Shown piece by piece: positions 9,767-19,466 of a stretch of DNA of 64,000 nt. The first letter of the stretch is position 1. Every line of letters starts with the position of its first letter. Both the position numbers and the translations under genes were made by a program. The notes under the pieces are model-generated. The model saw only the letters and a list, made by a program, of their open reading frames with translations. It searched no databases and had not been told where the DNA came from. Location: positions 62,001 through 126,000 of the forward strand of contig JAXGPX010000003.1 in assembly GCA_040766745.1 (NCBI GenBank), given 5' to 3'. The DNA comes from JAXGPX01 sp040766745 (GTDB taxonomy: Bacteria > Bacillota > Sulfobacillia > Fermentithermobacillales > Fermentithermobacillaceae).

Positions 9767-11410
9767 CTAACTCAAAGTAGATGCAATTGCCACATGTAGT
9801 TCGGAAAAAGTGAGTTTGAGTGCTTCTTTCAGGTCTCTTACAGGAATGACTTCAATACTCCTATTTGCGTACCTTTCTTGCCAATTGGCCGCAGGTATGA
9901 GCACTCGCTTGAGTCTCGTTTCCTCTGCAGCCCGTAGTTTCTGCTCTACTCCGCCTACAGGCCTAACCTCTCCCCTGATAGAGATCTCCCCTGTAAAAGC
10001 CGTAAACGGCGGCACAGCTTTCCCTTCGATTGCCGAGTAGATACTAACAGCTATAGCTAGCCCTGCTGATGGGCCGTCTACAGGCGTCCCTCCAGGAAAG
10101 TTTACATGGAGATCGTAATCATACGCCCTAACGCGTATCTGGGAAGTCAGGGCAGTGCAGACATTCTCCACTGAGGAGATAACCATACTCTTTCTTCTGT
10201 ACGTATGCCCAGCCTTGCCCATCTCTTCCTGTTCAATCACTCCGGTTACAGTCACATGCCCCTTGCGTTTCCCGTCAGTTGAGATTGCCAAACTTTCGAC
10301 ATCAATTACAGACGCCGTTCCCGGCCCAAAAACAGCAAGGCCCAGAGCTGCCCCCACAACCGGTAAGCCGGAAATACTGGGATCAGGCTTCATGGCATGA
10401 CGCCCCTGTGACACTAGCCATTCAATATCCTCGACTGTGATTTTGGTACGGTTCTCGACTGTAACCAGGCCGGCACCCATTTCAACAAGGTTAACCGCGT
10501 CCCTGCCATTTTGCGCATACCGTTTGATGATCTCAACTGCCTCTTCTTCTATCTCAGCACCTGCCTTGATTGTGGCAGACTGGGCGATTAGGCCAACCTC
10601 TTCAGATGAAAGGGACCGGAAGAATATCTCCATACACCTTGAACGCAGAGCAGGTGGAAGATCCTCAGGCGATCTGGTAGTCGCACCTACTAGCCTGAAA
10701 TCGGCAGGGAGGCCGTTTTCAAAAATATCGTGAACATACTCAGGGATATTGGAATTATCCTTTGAATAATAAGCACTCTCAAGGTATACCTTTCTATCTT
10801 CAAGTACTTTCAATAGCTTTTGCATCTGCACCGGATGGAGTTCTCCAATTTCATCAAGAAACAGAATTCCTCCGTGAGCCTTAGATACAGCCCCCGGCTT
10901 TGGTTGAGGGACTCCTGTGATTCCAAGCGGGCCTGCACCCTGGTAAATAGGGTCGTGAACCGAGCCTATAAGGGGGTCTGCAATTCCTCGTTCGTCAAAC
11001 CTGACAATTGTGGCATCCACCTCAACCATGCAGGCCTCTTGCTTGAAGGGGGAAACGTCATTCTTTTTGGCCTCTTCGAGAACCAACCGGGCTGCAGCGG
11101 TCTTTCCTACACCCGGAGGTCCATACAATATCACATGCTGAGGATGAGGCCCACACAAAGCTGCCTTGAGGGCCTTTATGCCGTCTGATTGGCCTACTAC
11201 TTCAGAGAGACTGGCAGGCCTTGTTTTCTCAGTCAAAGGTTCACTTAACCTGACCTGCCTGAGTTGCTTTAGGCGTTCAAGTTCCTTACGGGATTCCCTG
11301 CCCATTACCACCTTCTGGCTCTCCTGTGACTTGAGGAGGTTCCAGAAATAAAGGCCCATTACTATTGTCAGAAACAGCTGAAGGTATATAAGAACGCTGG
11401 AATTGATCAT
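9767..11410 (-). CDS. lonB: Membrane-anchored ATP-dependent protease LonB
   Basis: The 547-residue product closely follows Bacillus LonB. It has an N-terminal membrane segment (VLIYLQLFLTIVMGLYFWNLL), then LSEPLTEKTRPASLSEVVGQ, Walker A GPPGVGKTAAAR, the FDERGIADPLIGSVHDPIYQG segment, a Walker B-like GGILFLDEIGELH, and an S16 protease domain with Ser in VDGPSAG and Lys in GGVEQKLRAA. In Bacillus LonB is forespore-linked, and that may hold here. The reading frame stays open upstream to 11545, but GGGAG six bases before the ATG at 11410 and the family N-terminus fix the start. It sits between clpX and lonA on the same strand, behind a terminator-like hairpin. Confidence 0.95.
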   Translation of the reverse strand: MINSSVLIYLQLFLTIVMGLYFWNLLKSQESQKVVMGRESRKELERLKQLRQVRLSEPLTEKTRPASLSEVVGQSDGIKALKAALCGPHPQHVILYGPPGVGKTAAARLVLEEAKKNDVSPFKQEACMVEVDATIVRFDERGIADPLIGSVHDPIYQGAGPLGITGVPQPKPGAVSKAHGGILFLDEIGELHPVQMQKLLKVLEDRKVYLESAYYSKDNSNIPEYVHDIFENGLPADFRLVGATTRSPEDLPPALRSRCMEIFFRSLSSEEVGLIAQSATIKAGAEIEEEAVEIIKRYAQNGRDAVNLVEMGAGLVTVENRTKITVEDIEWLVSQGRHAMKPDPSISGLPVVGAALGLAVFGPGTASVIDVESLAISTDGKRKGHVTVTGVIEQEEMGKAGHTYRRKSMVISSVENVCTALTSQIRVRAYDYDLHVNFPGGTPVDGPSAGLAIAVSIYSAIEGKAVPPFTAFTGEISIRGEVRPVGGVEQKLRAAEETRLKRVLIPAANWQERYANRSIEVIPVRDLKEALKLTFSELHVAIASTLS

Positions 11411-11621
11411 ATTTTGCTCCCTATTCATTCCTCTTTCTGCAAACATTCGTATGGCCGAACCCGACCGCCGGATAGGCCGGCGAGGCCAGCCCGACGGATA
11501 ACCCGGCATTTTCGGCCGGCCGGTGCCGCACAATCCCACAGGCAAGGATAACCGGGCGCCCTACCCGGCTACCAGGATTAGTATGACCATTAGGATAGGA
11601 ACCTTAACATGAACAGAAATC

Positions 11622-11660
11622 AAAAACCCCGGCACCGCTTATACCGGCATACCGGGGTTT
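11622..11660 (-). terminator. Rho-independent terminator after clpX
   Basis: Read on the minus strand, AAACCCCGG pairs with CCGGGGTTT (11652-11660 with 11624-11632) across a 19-base loop region, followed by a run of T (11622-11626 on the plus strand as A). It lies 44 bases after the clpX stop and separates clpP-clpX from lonB-lonA. Confidence 0.7.
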
Positions 11661-11703
11661 ACAATTCGGTTTTCACCATGCAGAAAACTGCATGTACCTG
11701 ATT

Positions 11704-12966
11704 CTAGGCAGTCTCTTCTTTCTTCTTAGATTTCCGGTCCATTGTGACCAAGACAGGAGAAGCATCGGATAATATAACCTCTTTGGTAATCACACACTTG
11801 GTTACATCGCCACGCGAAGGCAGATCGTACATGATCTCGAGCATCTTGTCTTCAAGCACAGCCCTCAACCCTCTTGCCCCGGTCTTCCTCTGTGCAGCCT
11901 CTCTAGCAATGGCCCTTATGGCTTCATCTTCAAACTCCAACCCTACTCCGTCCATTGAGAACATCTTCTGGTATTGTTTGACCAGAGCATTCTTTGGTTC
12001 AATCAGGATCTTCACTAGGTCATCATCGCTCAAAGCATCAAGGGTGACAATTACCGGAACTCTTCCGACAAATTCCGGAATCATTCCATACTTGAGCAGA
12101 TCTTGGGGCAAAATCTTGGCCAGAATTTGACCGATAGACGCATCAGCACGGGACTTGGGATCTGATCTGAATCCCATGGTCTTCTCGCCTATACGGTTCT
12201 GGATAAGCTTATCTATTCCTTCGAAAGCACCGCCGCAGATGAACAAGATATTCGTAGTATCCAGTTGGATGAACTCCTGATGTGGATGTTTCCGTCCACC
12301 AAGAGGAGGTATGCTGGCAATGGTCCCCTCAAGAATTTTCAGCAGAGCCTGCTGAACCCCTTCGCCTGAGACGTCCCTTGTAATAGACGGGTTTTCAGAC
12401 TTGCGGGCAATCTTATCAATTTCATCTATATAGATAATTCCGCGCTCGGCTCTTTCAATGTCATAGTCAGCAGCCTGAACCAAACGAAGAAGAATATTCT
12501 CTACGTCTTCACCGACATAACCCGCCTCTGTAAGGGTGGTAGCATCAGCAATGGCGAAAGGTACGTTCAAAAACCTGGCAAGTGATTGAGCCAAATAGGT
12601 CTTGCCGCTCCCGGTCGGCCCTAACATAACAATGTTAGCCTTCTGAATCTCGATGTCGTCGGTTGGCTTGCGGTAACGGCCTACCCGCTTATAATGGTTA
12701 TATACAGCAACTGACAAGATCTTCTTAGCCCTATCCTGTCCCACAACATACTGATCGAGAAAGGCTTTGATCTCTCTTGGCTTGGGAACCTCCTGAAGAT
12801 CGTGTTCTGCTTCTTCGTCAAGTTCCTCAGCAATTATCTCGTTACACAGTTCAATGCATTCGTCGCAAATGTAAACGCCGGGCCCGGCGATGAGGCGCTT
12901 CACCTGGTCCTGGTATTTTCCGCAAAACGAACACTTCAAGCCTTTTTGCTCTTCGAATTTGAACAT
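11704..12966 (-). CDS. clpX: ClpX, unfoldase subunit of the ClpXP protease
   Basis: The 420-residue protein has the N-terminal zinc-binding domain (CSFCGKYQDQVKRLIAGP and CDECIELC), Walker A GPTGSGKT, Walker B IIYIDEIDK, the GAFEGIDK region and the C-terminal small domain. It is an AAA+ hexamer that recognises, unfolds and feeds substrates to ClpP in the cytoplasm. A GGGGTGAAAGG ribosome binding site precedes the ATG. It follows clpP by 15 bases on the same strand, so the two are co-transcribed, and a terminator follows it. Confidence 0.97.
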   Translation of the reverse strand: MFKFEEQKGLKCSFCGKYQDQVKRLIAGPGVYICDECIELCNEIIAEELDEEAEHDLQEVPKPREIKAFLDQYVVGQDRAKKILSVAVYNHYKRVGRYRKPTDDIEIQKANIVMLGPTGSGKTYLAQSLARFLNVPFAIADATTLTEAGYVGEDVENILLRLVQAADYDIERAERGIIYIDEIDKIARKSENPSITRDVSGEGVQQALLKILEGTIASIPPLGGRKHPHQEFIQLDTTNILFICGGAFEGIDKLIQNRIGEKTMGFRSDPKSRADASIGQILAKILPQDLLKYGMIPEFVGRVPVIVTLDALSDDDLVKILIEPKNALVKQYQKMFSMDGVGLEFEDEAIRAIAREAAQRKTGARGLRAVLEDKMLEIMYDLPSRGDVTKCVITKEVILSDASPVLVTMDRKSKKKEETA

Positions 12967-12981
12967 CCTTTCACCCCATCT

Positions 12982-13584
12982 TTATTTGGCCGCCTTCGGA
13001 CCGGGAAGAAGGATATCATCAACGAGTCCATAGGCCTTGGACTCCTCTGCAGTCATCCAGAAATCTCTCTCAGTATCCCTCTCAATTCGTTCAAGAGGTT
13101 GGCCTGTATGTTTGGCCAGCAGATTATTGATGCGTTCCTTGGTCCGCAAAATCTCCTTTGCCATTATCTGCACTTCTGTAGCCTGGCCCTGGACTCCGCC
13201 TAACGGCTGATGGATAAGAGTCTTGGCATTAGGCAAGCAGAACCTGCGGCCCTTAGTGCCTCCTGCCAGAATTACCGCAGCTATGCTGGCAGACAGCCCT
13301 ACGCATATTGTTGATACCGGTGGCTTTATGTGCTGCATGGTATCATAAATTGCCAGGCCTGCAGTAACAGAACCTCCCGGAGAGTTTACGTATATTGAAA
13401 CCTCTTTATCCGGGTCTTCTGCCTGAAGAAACAGTAACTGGGCTACTACCAGGTTGGCCATTTGATCGTCAACCGGAGCGCCAACAAATACTATTCTGTC
13501 TTTTAGGAGCCGGGAATAGATATCGTAAGCTCTCTCCCCCCGGCCGGTTTGCTCAACAACCATGGGTACCAGGTAATTCATCAT
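12982..13584 (-). CDS. clpP: ClpP, proteolytic subunit
   Basis: The 200-residue serine peptidase has the catalytic triad in family positions: Ser in GLSASIAA, His in LIHQPLGG and Asp in ERDFWMTAEE. It forms the tetradecameric chamber that degrades proteins delivered by ClpX. The ATG at 13584 is preferred because GGGGGGTG lies just upstream; an in-frame TTG at 13599 would add five residues. The Ser-motif context (GLSASIAAV rather than the usual G-M-A-A-S-M) is a mild variation. It lies between tig and clpX. Confidence 0.95.
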   Translation of the reverse strand: MMNYLVPMVVEQTGRGERAYDIYSRLLKDRIVFVGAPVDDQMANLVVAQLLFLQAEDPDKEVSIYVNSPGGSVTAGLAIYDTMQHIKPPVSTICVGLSASIAAVILAGGTKGRRFCLPNAKTLIHQPLGGVQGQATEVQIMAKEILRTKERINNLLAKHTGQPLERIERDTERDFWMTAEESKAYGLVDDILLPGPKAAK

Positions 13585-13787
13585 AATTGCACCCCCCAAA
13601 TCATAGGATTTCCCGATGAATCACTTGCTACCAAGCTCAAAAGCAACTCCTCACTAGTATTATAGCATTACCTGCCAGTAACTTTGACCGGTTCCAGGTG
13701 ATTATTGCTTATGAGTCTCTTTCACTTCACCGGTTAAACCTGTGTCTTGTTGTATGACTTTTGCCTTATGTTTGCCTTGTTCTTGGC

Positions 13788-15305
13788 TTATTCGTTCTCT
13801 ACAGGGCCTTTGGCTTTATCGGATTCTACCACATCACCCGGTTCTACGTCTGTAACGATTCCCTTTTCGCCGTCTTTTACAGGCTCAGACGCTCCAGCAG
13901 CTTCAGCATTCTCTGACTCAGCAGCCTTAGGGGCATCAGTAGATTCGGCCGTATCTTCTTCATCCTCTGCATCTTTTTCAGGAGCAGGAAGCGGAGTTCC
14001 GGCGTTAAGTGCCGCTCTTGCTGCAATCACGTTTAGGGTCTCGATACGCTTAATCTGGCTCGCAATATCGTCAAGGGCGCCTCTTATCTCTAGAGTAGTC
14101 TTGACTGCCTTAGGATCCTGCCCCATTTCAGCGGCAAGGCTTTCTACAACCTTATCTATGCTCTCTTCTGGTACCTGAGTATTCTCTTGATGGCCTACTG
14201 CATCTAGGATCAGGTCTCGCCTAACATCCTTTTCAGCCTCTTCATCGAGTTCAGCCTTTAAGTCTTCCCAGGACTTCTTTGTGGATTCAAGGTAGTTCTC
14301 TAATTTCATACCAGCCTCTGCCAGCCTGTCCTGGAATCTGCCAAGAAGGGTTTGAGCTCGCCTGTCAATCATGACCTCAGGGATTTCCACCGAAGCTTTC
14401 TTAACAAGTTCTTCTTCAGCCTTCCCTGCATGCTGCTCTCTGGCCATTCTCATCCTTAGCTCAATGAGGTTCTTCTTTATGTCCTCGCGCACCTCTTCGG
14501 CCGAAGCCTTACCAAGATTCCTAGCTATTTCACCAATATCGCCTGGGACGTACTTTTCATATACTTCCTTAACCTCTACCTGAAACCTGAAGTTTCTGGG
14601 TTCCTGGCCTTCTTTAGCCGGATAGGCACCCTCAAAATCCTTGGCCTCACCTTTCTTCATGCCGATAAGTGCTTGCCCAAGGCCAGGAATGAAATTGTAC
14701 TCCCGCCCCACTTCCACATAATTCATGTCTTCGTCAAACTCGAATTTGCCTTCCTTTGGTTCGTCGCCGGACTGATCGGCGGTGTCTAGGGACTTTACAT
14801 GGCACGTGGCATAGTGGCCGGCTTCCAGAGATATACCGTCTTCCATAGGCCGAAGTTCAGCCATACGCTCTTTGAGCATATCAATCTGTTTGTCAACGTC
14901 TTCGTCTGAAACAGACGGGTCTTCAAATGGAACTGATATTGAACTATAGTCCTCCAATTTCACTTCAGGCATGACATAAACAGTTGCCTTGAACCGGAGA
15001 GGTTCACCTTTTACGAAGTGAATATCGGAAAACTCCGGGTCGTCTACAGGATCAAGTTTTGCCTCCTCGACAGCCTTAAAATATTCTCGGGGAAGAACTT
15101 CCTGCATTGCCTCATCATACAACTCAGCACCGTAGAAACGTTCTACCAGGTTTCTTGGGGCTTTACCCCGGCGGAATCCAGGGATTGTTGCCTTGCGCAC
15201 TACCTTCTTGTACGCGCTGGCCAGTGCTTCATCTACTACTTCATGGGAACACTCGACTTCAAGCGAGACTTTTGAACCTTCTAGTTTCTCTGTAGTAACC
15301 TTCAC
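13788..15305 (-). CDS. tig: Trigger factor, ribosome-associated chaperone
   Basis: The N-terminal ribosome-binding domain has the signature GFRRGKAPR. It is followed by a FKBP-like peptidyl-prolyl isomerase domain (about 160-250) and the helical chaperone domain. The frame is open to 15521, but the family N-terminus begins at a GTG (15303-15305) eight bases after AAGGAGG, giving 505 residues. That is about 70 longer than usual; the extra C-terminal part is low-complexity and acidic (Ala/Glu/Asp-rich). It binds nascent chains at the ribosome exit. It heads the cluster tig-clpP-clpX-lonB-lonA. Confidence 0.95.
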   Translation of the reverse strand: MKVTTEKLEGSKVSLEVECSHEVVDEALASAYKKVVRKATIPGFRRGKAPRNLVERFYGAELYDEAMQEVLPREYFKAVEEAKLDPVDDPEFSDIHFVKGEPLRFKATVYVMPEVKLEDYSSISVPFEDPSVSDEDVDKQIDMLKERMAELRPMEDGISLEAGHYATCHVKSLDTADQSGDEPKEGKFEFDEDMNYVEVGREYNFIPGLGQALIGMKKGEAKDFEGAYPAKEGQEPRNFRFQVEVKEVYEKYVPGDIGEIARNLGKASAEEVREDIKKNLIELRMRMAREQHAGKAEEELVKKASVEIPEVMIDRRAQTLLGRFQDRLAEAGMKLENYLESTKKSWEDLKAELDEEAEKDVRRDLILDAVGHQENTQVPEESIDKVVESLAAEMGQDPKAVKTTLEIRGALDDIASQIKRIETLNVIAARAALNAGTPLPAPEKDAEDEEDTAESTDAPKAAESENAEAAGASEPVKDGEKGIVTDVEPGDVVESDKAKGPVENE

Positions 15306-15504
15306 AGTTTGGTCCTCCTTACACCCTGTAACGGGTTGAACACATCTCTTCACTATCCCCGAATGTAATCCAGCAGACCCAAAAACACAAGTTTTCGAGG
15401 AACAGCCTAAGTATTTTACCAGAAAACAATAACATAAAAAAAGCAGCAATGGTCCTGCAATTGCCGTGGCGGTTATTATTGGGGAGAGATAAGTGGTTAC
15501 TTGC

Positions 15505-16149
15505 TCACTTAGTGAAACCAAAAGATCTCAGAATATCTCCACCACCGTTTCTAATGTGCTCCCGCACTACTGCCTCAGCCTTGTCGGGGTCCCGTGACTT
15601 GAGGGCATCAACGATATTTCTGAAATCCTCTTGCTTTCCGAGCAAGTGAACTGTTTGTCCACCAATTAGGAAAATAATATTATCCTCTACCCTGGCACAT
15701 ACTTGCTCCAGGCGTTTGTTCCTTGCGCACCCCACAAGATAGCTGTGAAACCTGCGTTCTAGAGCGAACCTCGAATTAGCACTAAGATCAGGAGCCTCAA
15801 GGCTATTCTTAAGATTTTCCAGCTCACATATATCTTGATCCGTCATCCTGCTGGCTGCCAGGCGTGCAGCCAAACCGTGCAATGCTTCGCGGAGTTCAAA
15901 GATTTCAAATACATCGTGGATCGATTTGGACACCACAACATATCCGCGTTTGGGAATCCTTTTCACCAAGCCTTCCTTCTCTAGCAAAAGAAGGGCACTT
16001 CTGACCGGAGTACGGCTCATGCCCAATTCTCGGGCTATTTGCCCCTCAGACAGAAGGGTAGTAGAAGTATCACCGCTAAGCAGTTTCTCCCTCAGCTGGC
16101 TATAGGCCACATCGGCAAGAGAAGATGATTGTGGCTGTCTATTTTTCAT
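15505..16149 (-). CDS. GntR-family (FadR/FCD) transcriptional regulator
   Basis: The 214-residue protein has an N-terminal winged helix (residues about 10-75; the LSEGQIARELGMSRTPVRSALLLLEKEGLV helix-turn-helix) and a C-terminal all-helical FCD domain (about 80-210). FCD domains usually bind a small acid through a metal held by Asp and His. Here FELREALHGL, LERRFHSYLVG and VVREHI supply candidate ligands, but the usual E-H pair before the final helix reads E-D, so one ligand may be missing. GGAGGAG precedes the ATG. It is the last gene of the module A operon and probably represses the palindrome-bearing promoter near 24240, which is inference. Confidence 0.88.
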   Translation of the reverse strand: MKNRQPQSSSLADVAYSQLREKLLSGDTSTTLLSEGQIARELGMSRTPVRSALLLLEKEGLVKRIPKRGYVVVSKSIHDVFEIFELREALHGLAARLAASRMTDQDICELENLKNSLEAPDLSANSRFALERRFHSYLVGCARNKRLEQVCARVEDNIIFLIGGQTVHLLGKQEDFRNIVDALKSRDPDKAEAVVREHIRNGGGDILRSFGFTK

Positions 16150-16412
16150 ATTACTCCTCCATCGTGTATCAGTTTGCCCGGTTTCAATGATCTCCTTCTA
16201 CGTAGCAATTGGGAATACCTGCCTCTTGATCAAGAGGGCCTTCGCAAAGGTATACTGCCGCATCAGAAGGGATAAATCGCACATTCCGGCTGTGTCTGGT
16301 AGACCATTCCTTGTGGGCAGCCTGGCACCGTCAGGCACCCTTTCTTGCAACATGGTTGGCCTAATTCTGTCGGGTGCCAGGACAGTGCTCACTGAAAAGA
16401 ATAGTTCAGCCA

Positions 16413-17708
16413 TCAAGCCCCTGCTTTTTCGTCCAGTCCAAGAAGCCCAAACAGCAATGCATCGCTTCTGTTGATAACCTCGCTGTTTAGAGCTGCAAGA
16501 CGGGAAAGGGTTTCTTCAAATGAACCGCCGACAATACCTTGATCTCGTATACTGCTGCCACCTTCAACAGCTCCTGCACCTACTGTCATGGCAGTAACAA
16601 TGGCCGTAGAACCTTTTAGGGCACATGTGGCTTTGGCACCATCGCAAAGCATTCCACATAACGATGCCAACACCTGGCTGGCGGCTTCCTTCATCTGAGC
16701 CTCATTGCCGCCAAGCATCCAACACACGGCACTTGCCAGGCCGGCCCCTGCGCTGAGTCCTCCACACGAAGACGACACCTCTCCAATGCTGGCTTTCACC
16801 AAGATATTAACGCTGTGAGCAATAGCAAGAGCACGAATCAATTGATCTTTCGAAAGCCCTTGCTCTGTGCCTAACGCAAGCACTGGAATACCTACCATGA
16901 TCCCCTGATTTCCACTGCCTCCTGAAGTCACCACAGGCCAGGATACCCCGTTCATTCTTGCACAAATGGCCTTTGAAACATTACCGGCTACATCAATCAT
17001 TGACATATCTTTACCAGAATCCCGGTGGTTCGAACGAACAGGCAAGATGACCCGCTCGGCAACTGTCTGACTCTTCTCTGCAAGACAGGTACAAGCCCGG
17101 GCTCCTTCCAAAAGCCAGTCAAGATCATTGAGATCTAGGCTGTAAACTGCCTCGAGCAAACGATGAAAGGTCCAGCCACGTAGGGGCCGCAAACTGCTTC
17201 CACCATCAGTTAAAGAGGCAGATTCAATGACGCTACCGTCAAAACTCACTCTGACAAAATTGGTATGTGATCCCTGGACAACGGCCTCTGCTTCATGACT
17301 CTTCGTGCGTATAACACATCTTGCATAGACGCCATCGTGGCCACGTGCCCACTTGACCTGCACCTTGCCCGATGAAACCAATGACATAGCTTTCTCTAAT
17401 TGCTCATCTGTTGCATTACCAAGGATATTCAACCCATCCTCGGGCTTCTTTACAACTGCGCCAATTGCGGCTGCCATATCAGGCCCTTTGGTTGATGTGT
17501 TAGGGAGTCCTGCCGATAGTGCGTTCTTCAAAACTCCTCCGCTCAGATGAACCTCAATTCGGTCCGGAAACTCGTCCGTTAAACTTGCAGCTTTTGATGC
17601 TGTAAGTGCCACCATACCAGGTTCGGTACACACATTAGCCCATACCGATTGCTCTTCTAGCAAAGATTTCAACAACATTGCGTCCTGAACGTCTCTCAAG
17701 AGTACCAT
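16413..17708 (-). CDS. CyuA-type Fe-S cysteine desulfidase / serine dehydratase-like enzyme (UPF0597)
   Basis: The 431-residue product matches the UPF0597/YhaM (CyuA) family. It has an N-terminal CTEPGMVALTASKAA motif, VTSGGSGNQGIMVGIPVLALG in the middle, and the C-terminal CGMLCDGAKATCALK motif whose cysteines, with an upstream CGG, hold a [4Fe-4S] cluster. Members degrade L-cysteine to pyruvate, ammonia and sulfide; a related substrate such as serine or a modified cysteine is possible. The annotated ATG is directly against a GGAG, so the TTG a few codons inside (MRDVQDAML) may be the true start. It follows a UroD-like gene by 46 bp in the module A operon and suggests that the operon breaks down an amino acid. 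Confidence 0.85.
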   Translation of the reverse strand: MVLLRDVQDAMLLKSLLEEQSVWANVCTEPGMVALTASKAASLTDEFPDRIEVHLSGGVLKNALSAGLPNTSTKGPDMAAAIGAVVKKPEDGLNILGNATDEQLEKAMSLVSSGKVQVKWARGHDGVYARCVIRTKSHEAEAVVQGSHTNFVRVSFDGSVIESASLTDGGSSLRPLRGWTFHRLLEAVYSLDLNDLDWLLEGARACTCLAEKSQTVAERVILPVRSNHRDSGKDMSMIDVAGNVSKAICARMNGVSWPVVTSGGSGNQGIMVGIPVLALGTEQGLSKDQLIRALAIAHSVNILVKASIGEVSSSCGGLSAGAGLASAVCWMLGGNEAQMKEAASQVLASLCGMLCDGAKATCALKGSTAIVTAMTVGAGAVEGGSSIRDQGIVGGSFEETLSRLAALNSEVINRSDALLFGLLGLDEKAGA

Positions 17709-17754
17709 CTCCTATAGCTCATATGCTGACAACACTGACTCTCCGATACAATGC

Positions 17755-18774
17755 TCAATCTACCGTGAAGCGTTCACCTGGTTTGCAGCTGCGAACCGCT
17801 TCAGCAACAGCCTTGTATTTCTCTTCAGTGCAACCGGGCGGCACAACACAACCCGAGGAGACAATCAAACCCTTCCCCCCGCACTGGCATACGGCATCCT
17901 TTGCCTGGGCCCTTACCTCGGCAACAGTGCCATTCATCAATGTGTCAACCTGGTCTATTCCGCCTGCAAGGCACACACCGGTAAGTTTCCGTGCCTCTGC
18001 AAGGGTTGGGTACGTACCCCTATCGTGCCAGTTTAGAACATGAATCTTATAATCCAACACATCCTCAAAGTGAAGGTTTCGTCCGTGCAGGTGAGCAAAG
18101 ACAGTAGCACCCATTTGCGCCAAGGCATCCAATATTCGCAGATCATATTGACGTCCCCACTCACGATATTCATCTCGCGTCAGCAAGTCAGAAGAAGCAC
18201 ACAGGATGCAGTACATAAAACCGTCAGCACCTGCTTCCATACATTTGCTGGCAAACCTCACTGTAGTATCACATATGGCATCAAGAGCATCGTGCAGCTG
18301 GGGAAGCCCTCTCCTAGCTGAGGCAATCGCGAAGTTTCCGGCTAGTTTCATTGCCACACTCATAGGGCTCAACAAGGTCTGGACAAATGGAGTGTCTGGA
18401 TCCAAGTGCTGACGGACCAGGGATACCCCTCGGAGTTCCTGCCCGTAACGGCCTTGTGTAACATCAAGGGGTTCAATCTTTTCCCAATCTTTGTCTGCCT
18501 CAACACCCCAAGTTTCAACAGCAGGTGGATTATCTGTGCCAGGGTAGAAATGGGGGACAGTTCCCCAATCTATGGCCGAGTACATAGTAGAAGGAGTCAG
18601 CTTCACCAGGTCAAAATCAAACTGCTCCTGAAACTCCACAGTCAACCTTGCCAGCTGCTCCGGGTCAAAGTCCCGATTATGAAAAGGGCGCCATAGAAAC
18701 ACCGGGGTCTGATCAACTTCCTGGCCCAGAATTGCAGCGTGTATTCTTTCTCGTTTTGTCATTTTCTCGTTCAA
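17755..18774 (-). CDS. UroD-like protein (MtaA/uroporphyrinogen decarboxylase superfamily), copy A
   Basis: The 339-residue TIM-barrel protein belongs to the uroporphyrinogen decarboxylase/methylcobamide methyltransferase superfamily. It keeps HLHG (about residue 220), LNWHD and a C-terminal SSGCVVPPG. His and Cys at these places bind zinc in the methyltransferase branch. It lacks the Arg-rich N-terminus of true HemE, so methyl transfer or another role is more likely than haem synthesis. The start is a TTG seven bases after AAGGAGG. A paralogue lies at 23137-24129 in the same operon, with module A and an M20 hydrolase between them. Confidence 0.82.
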   Translation of the reverse strand: MNEKMTKRERIHAAILGQEVDQTPVFLWRPFHNRDFDPEQLARLTVEFQEQFDFDLVKLTPSTMYSAIDWGTVPHFYPGTDNPPAVETWGVEADKDWEKIEPLDVTQGRYGQELRGVSLVRQHLDPDTPFVQTLLSPMSVAMKLAGNFAIASARRGLPQLHDALDAICDTTVRFASKCMEAGADGFMYCILCASSDLLTRDEYREWGRQYDLRILDALAQMGATVFAHLHGRNLHFEDVLDYKIHVLNWHDRGTYPTLAEARKLTGVCLAGGIDQVDTLMNGTVAEVRAQAKDAVCQCGGKGLIVSSGCVVPPGCTEEKYKAVAEAVRSCKPGERFTVD

Positions 18775-18854
18775 GCAATTGCCTCCTTACATTGCAGGGG
18801 TTGTCCTCGGGCAGCCTGCAACATAATCCAGGCTGCCCGGTTTTTAAGAATGCC

Positions 18855-19466
18855 TTAACCGCTTATCTTAAGCCAGGTACCAAACAAGAACTGGAACCGC
18901 TCAATAACCAACGATACACGTGCCATAATTGTGGAGCCCAGAGATGCTCCAAATGCCAGCATCATGAGGTACTGACCTATAGTACCCGCGTGCTTTACTA
19001 CAATACCGGCACCCCTCTTTTGATTCATTGTGTATAACAGGTAGCAAATTGGAAGTATTACACAGAGAATATAGATAGCGTCGTTAACATTAGTCCATTT
19101 GAGGTTGACTGTGGAAATCAGCTGTTTGAAAAACTCAGAATCTAGCGCACGGATAACGGAGAGGGCCATGGCAGTCCCCGTCATAAACTGAAGGGGAATC
19201 CTTGATACCCATTCTACCTGCTTAAACCACCTGCAAAGCAGCATGAGGCCTCCTATGATCACACCTAACCACATAAGCTCGCCCTTGGTTATCAAGGGTT
19301 GCCAGGCCTGAGTCTTGACGTTGTGAAAACCTTGAACAGTCAAATTCGCCGCAGTAAGCCCTATAAATAGGTGTTCTGTGAACCTATACACCGGGTTGTC
19401 TCCGAACAGGAAACTGTAAACTGCAATTGTGAAAAACGCCGCGATCCAAATCGCCACTGGGTTCAT
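18855..19466 (-). CDS. Module A protein 4: six-helix membrane protein of unknown function
   Basis: The 203-residue protein has about six hydrophobic helices, a SRIPLQFMTGTAMAL segment after helix 3, and a conserved C-terminal FGASLGSTIMARVSLVIERFQFLFGTWLKI region. Proteins at the same position in modules B (24505-25104) and C (37182-37781) share these segments (S/A-R-I/V-P and FGA-S/A-x-G-x-x-x-M-x-R-I/V-S). It overlaps the stop of protein 3 by one base, and AGGAGGTG precedes its ATG, so the two are translationally coupled. The function is unknown. The family could form the membrane pore of a complex; that is inference. Confidence 0.8.
   Translation of the reverse strand: MNPVAIWIAAFFTIAVYSFLFGDNPVYRFTEHLFIGLTAANLTVQGFHNVKTQAWQPLITKGELMWLGVIIGGLMLLCRWFKQVEWVSRIPLQFMTGTAMALSVIRALDSEFFKQLISTVNLKWTNVNDAIYILCVILPICYLLYTMNQKRGAGIVVKHAGTIGQYLMMLAFGASLGSTIMARVSLVIERFQFLFGTWLKISG

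Noticed and set aside
7072..11410. Tandem LonA and LonB as an unusual duplication
   Set aside because: The lonB-lonA pair is normal in spore-forming Bacillota.
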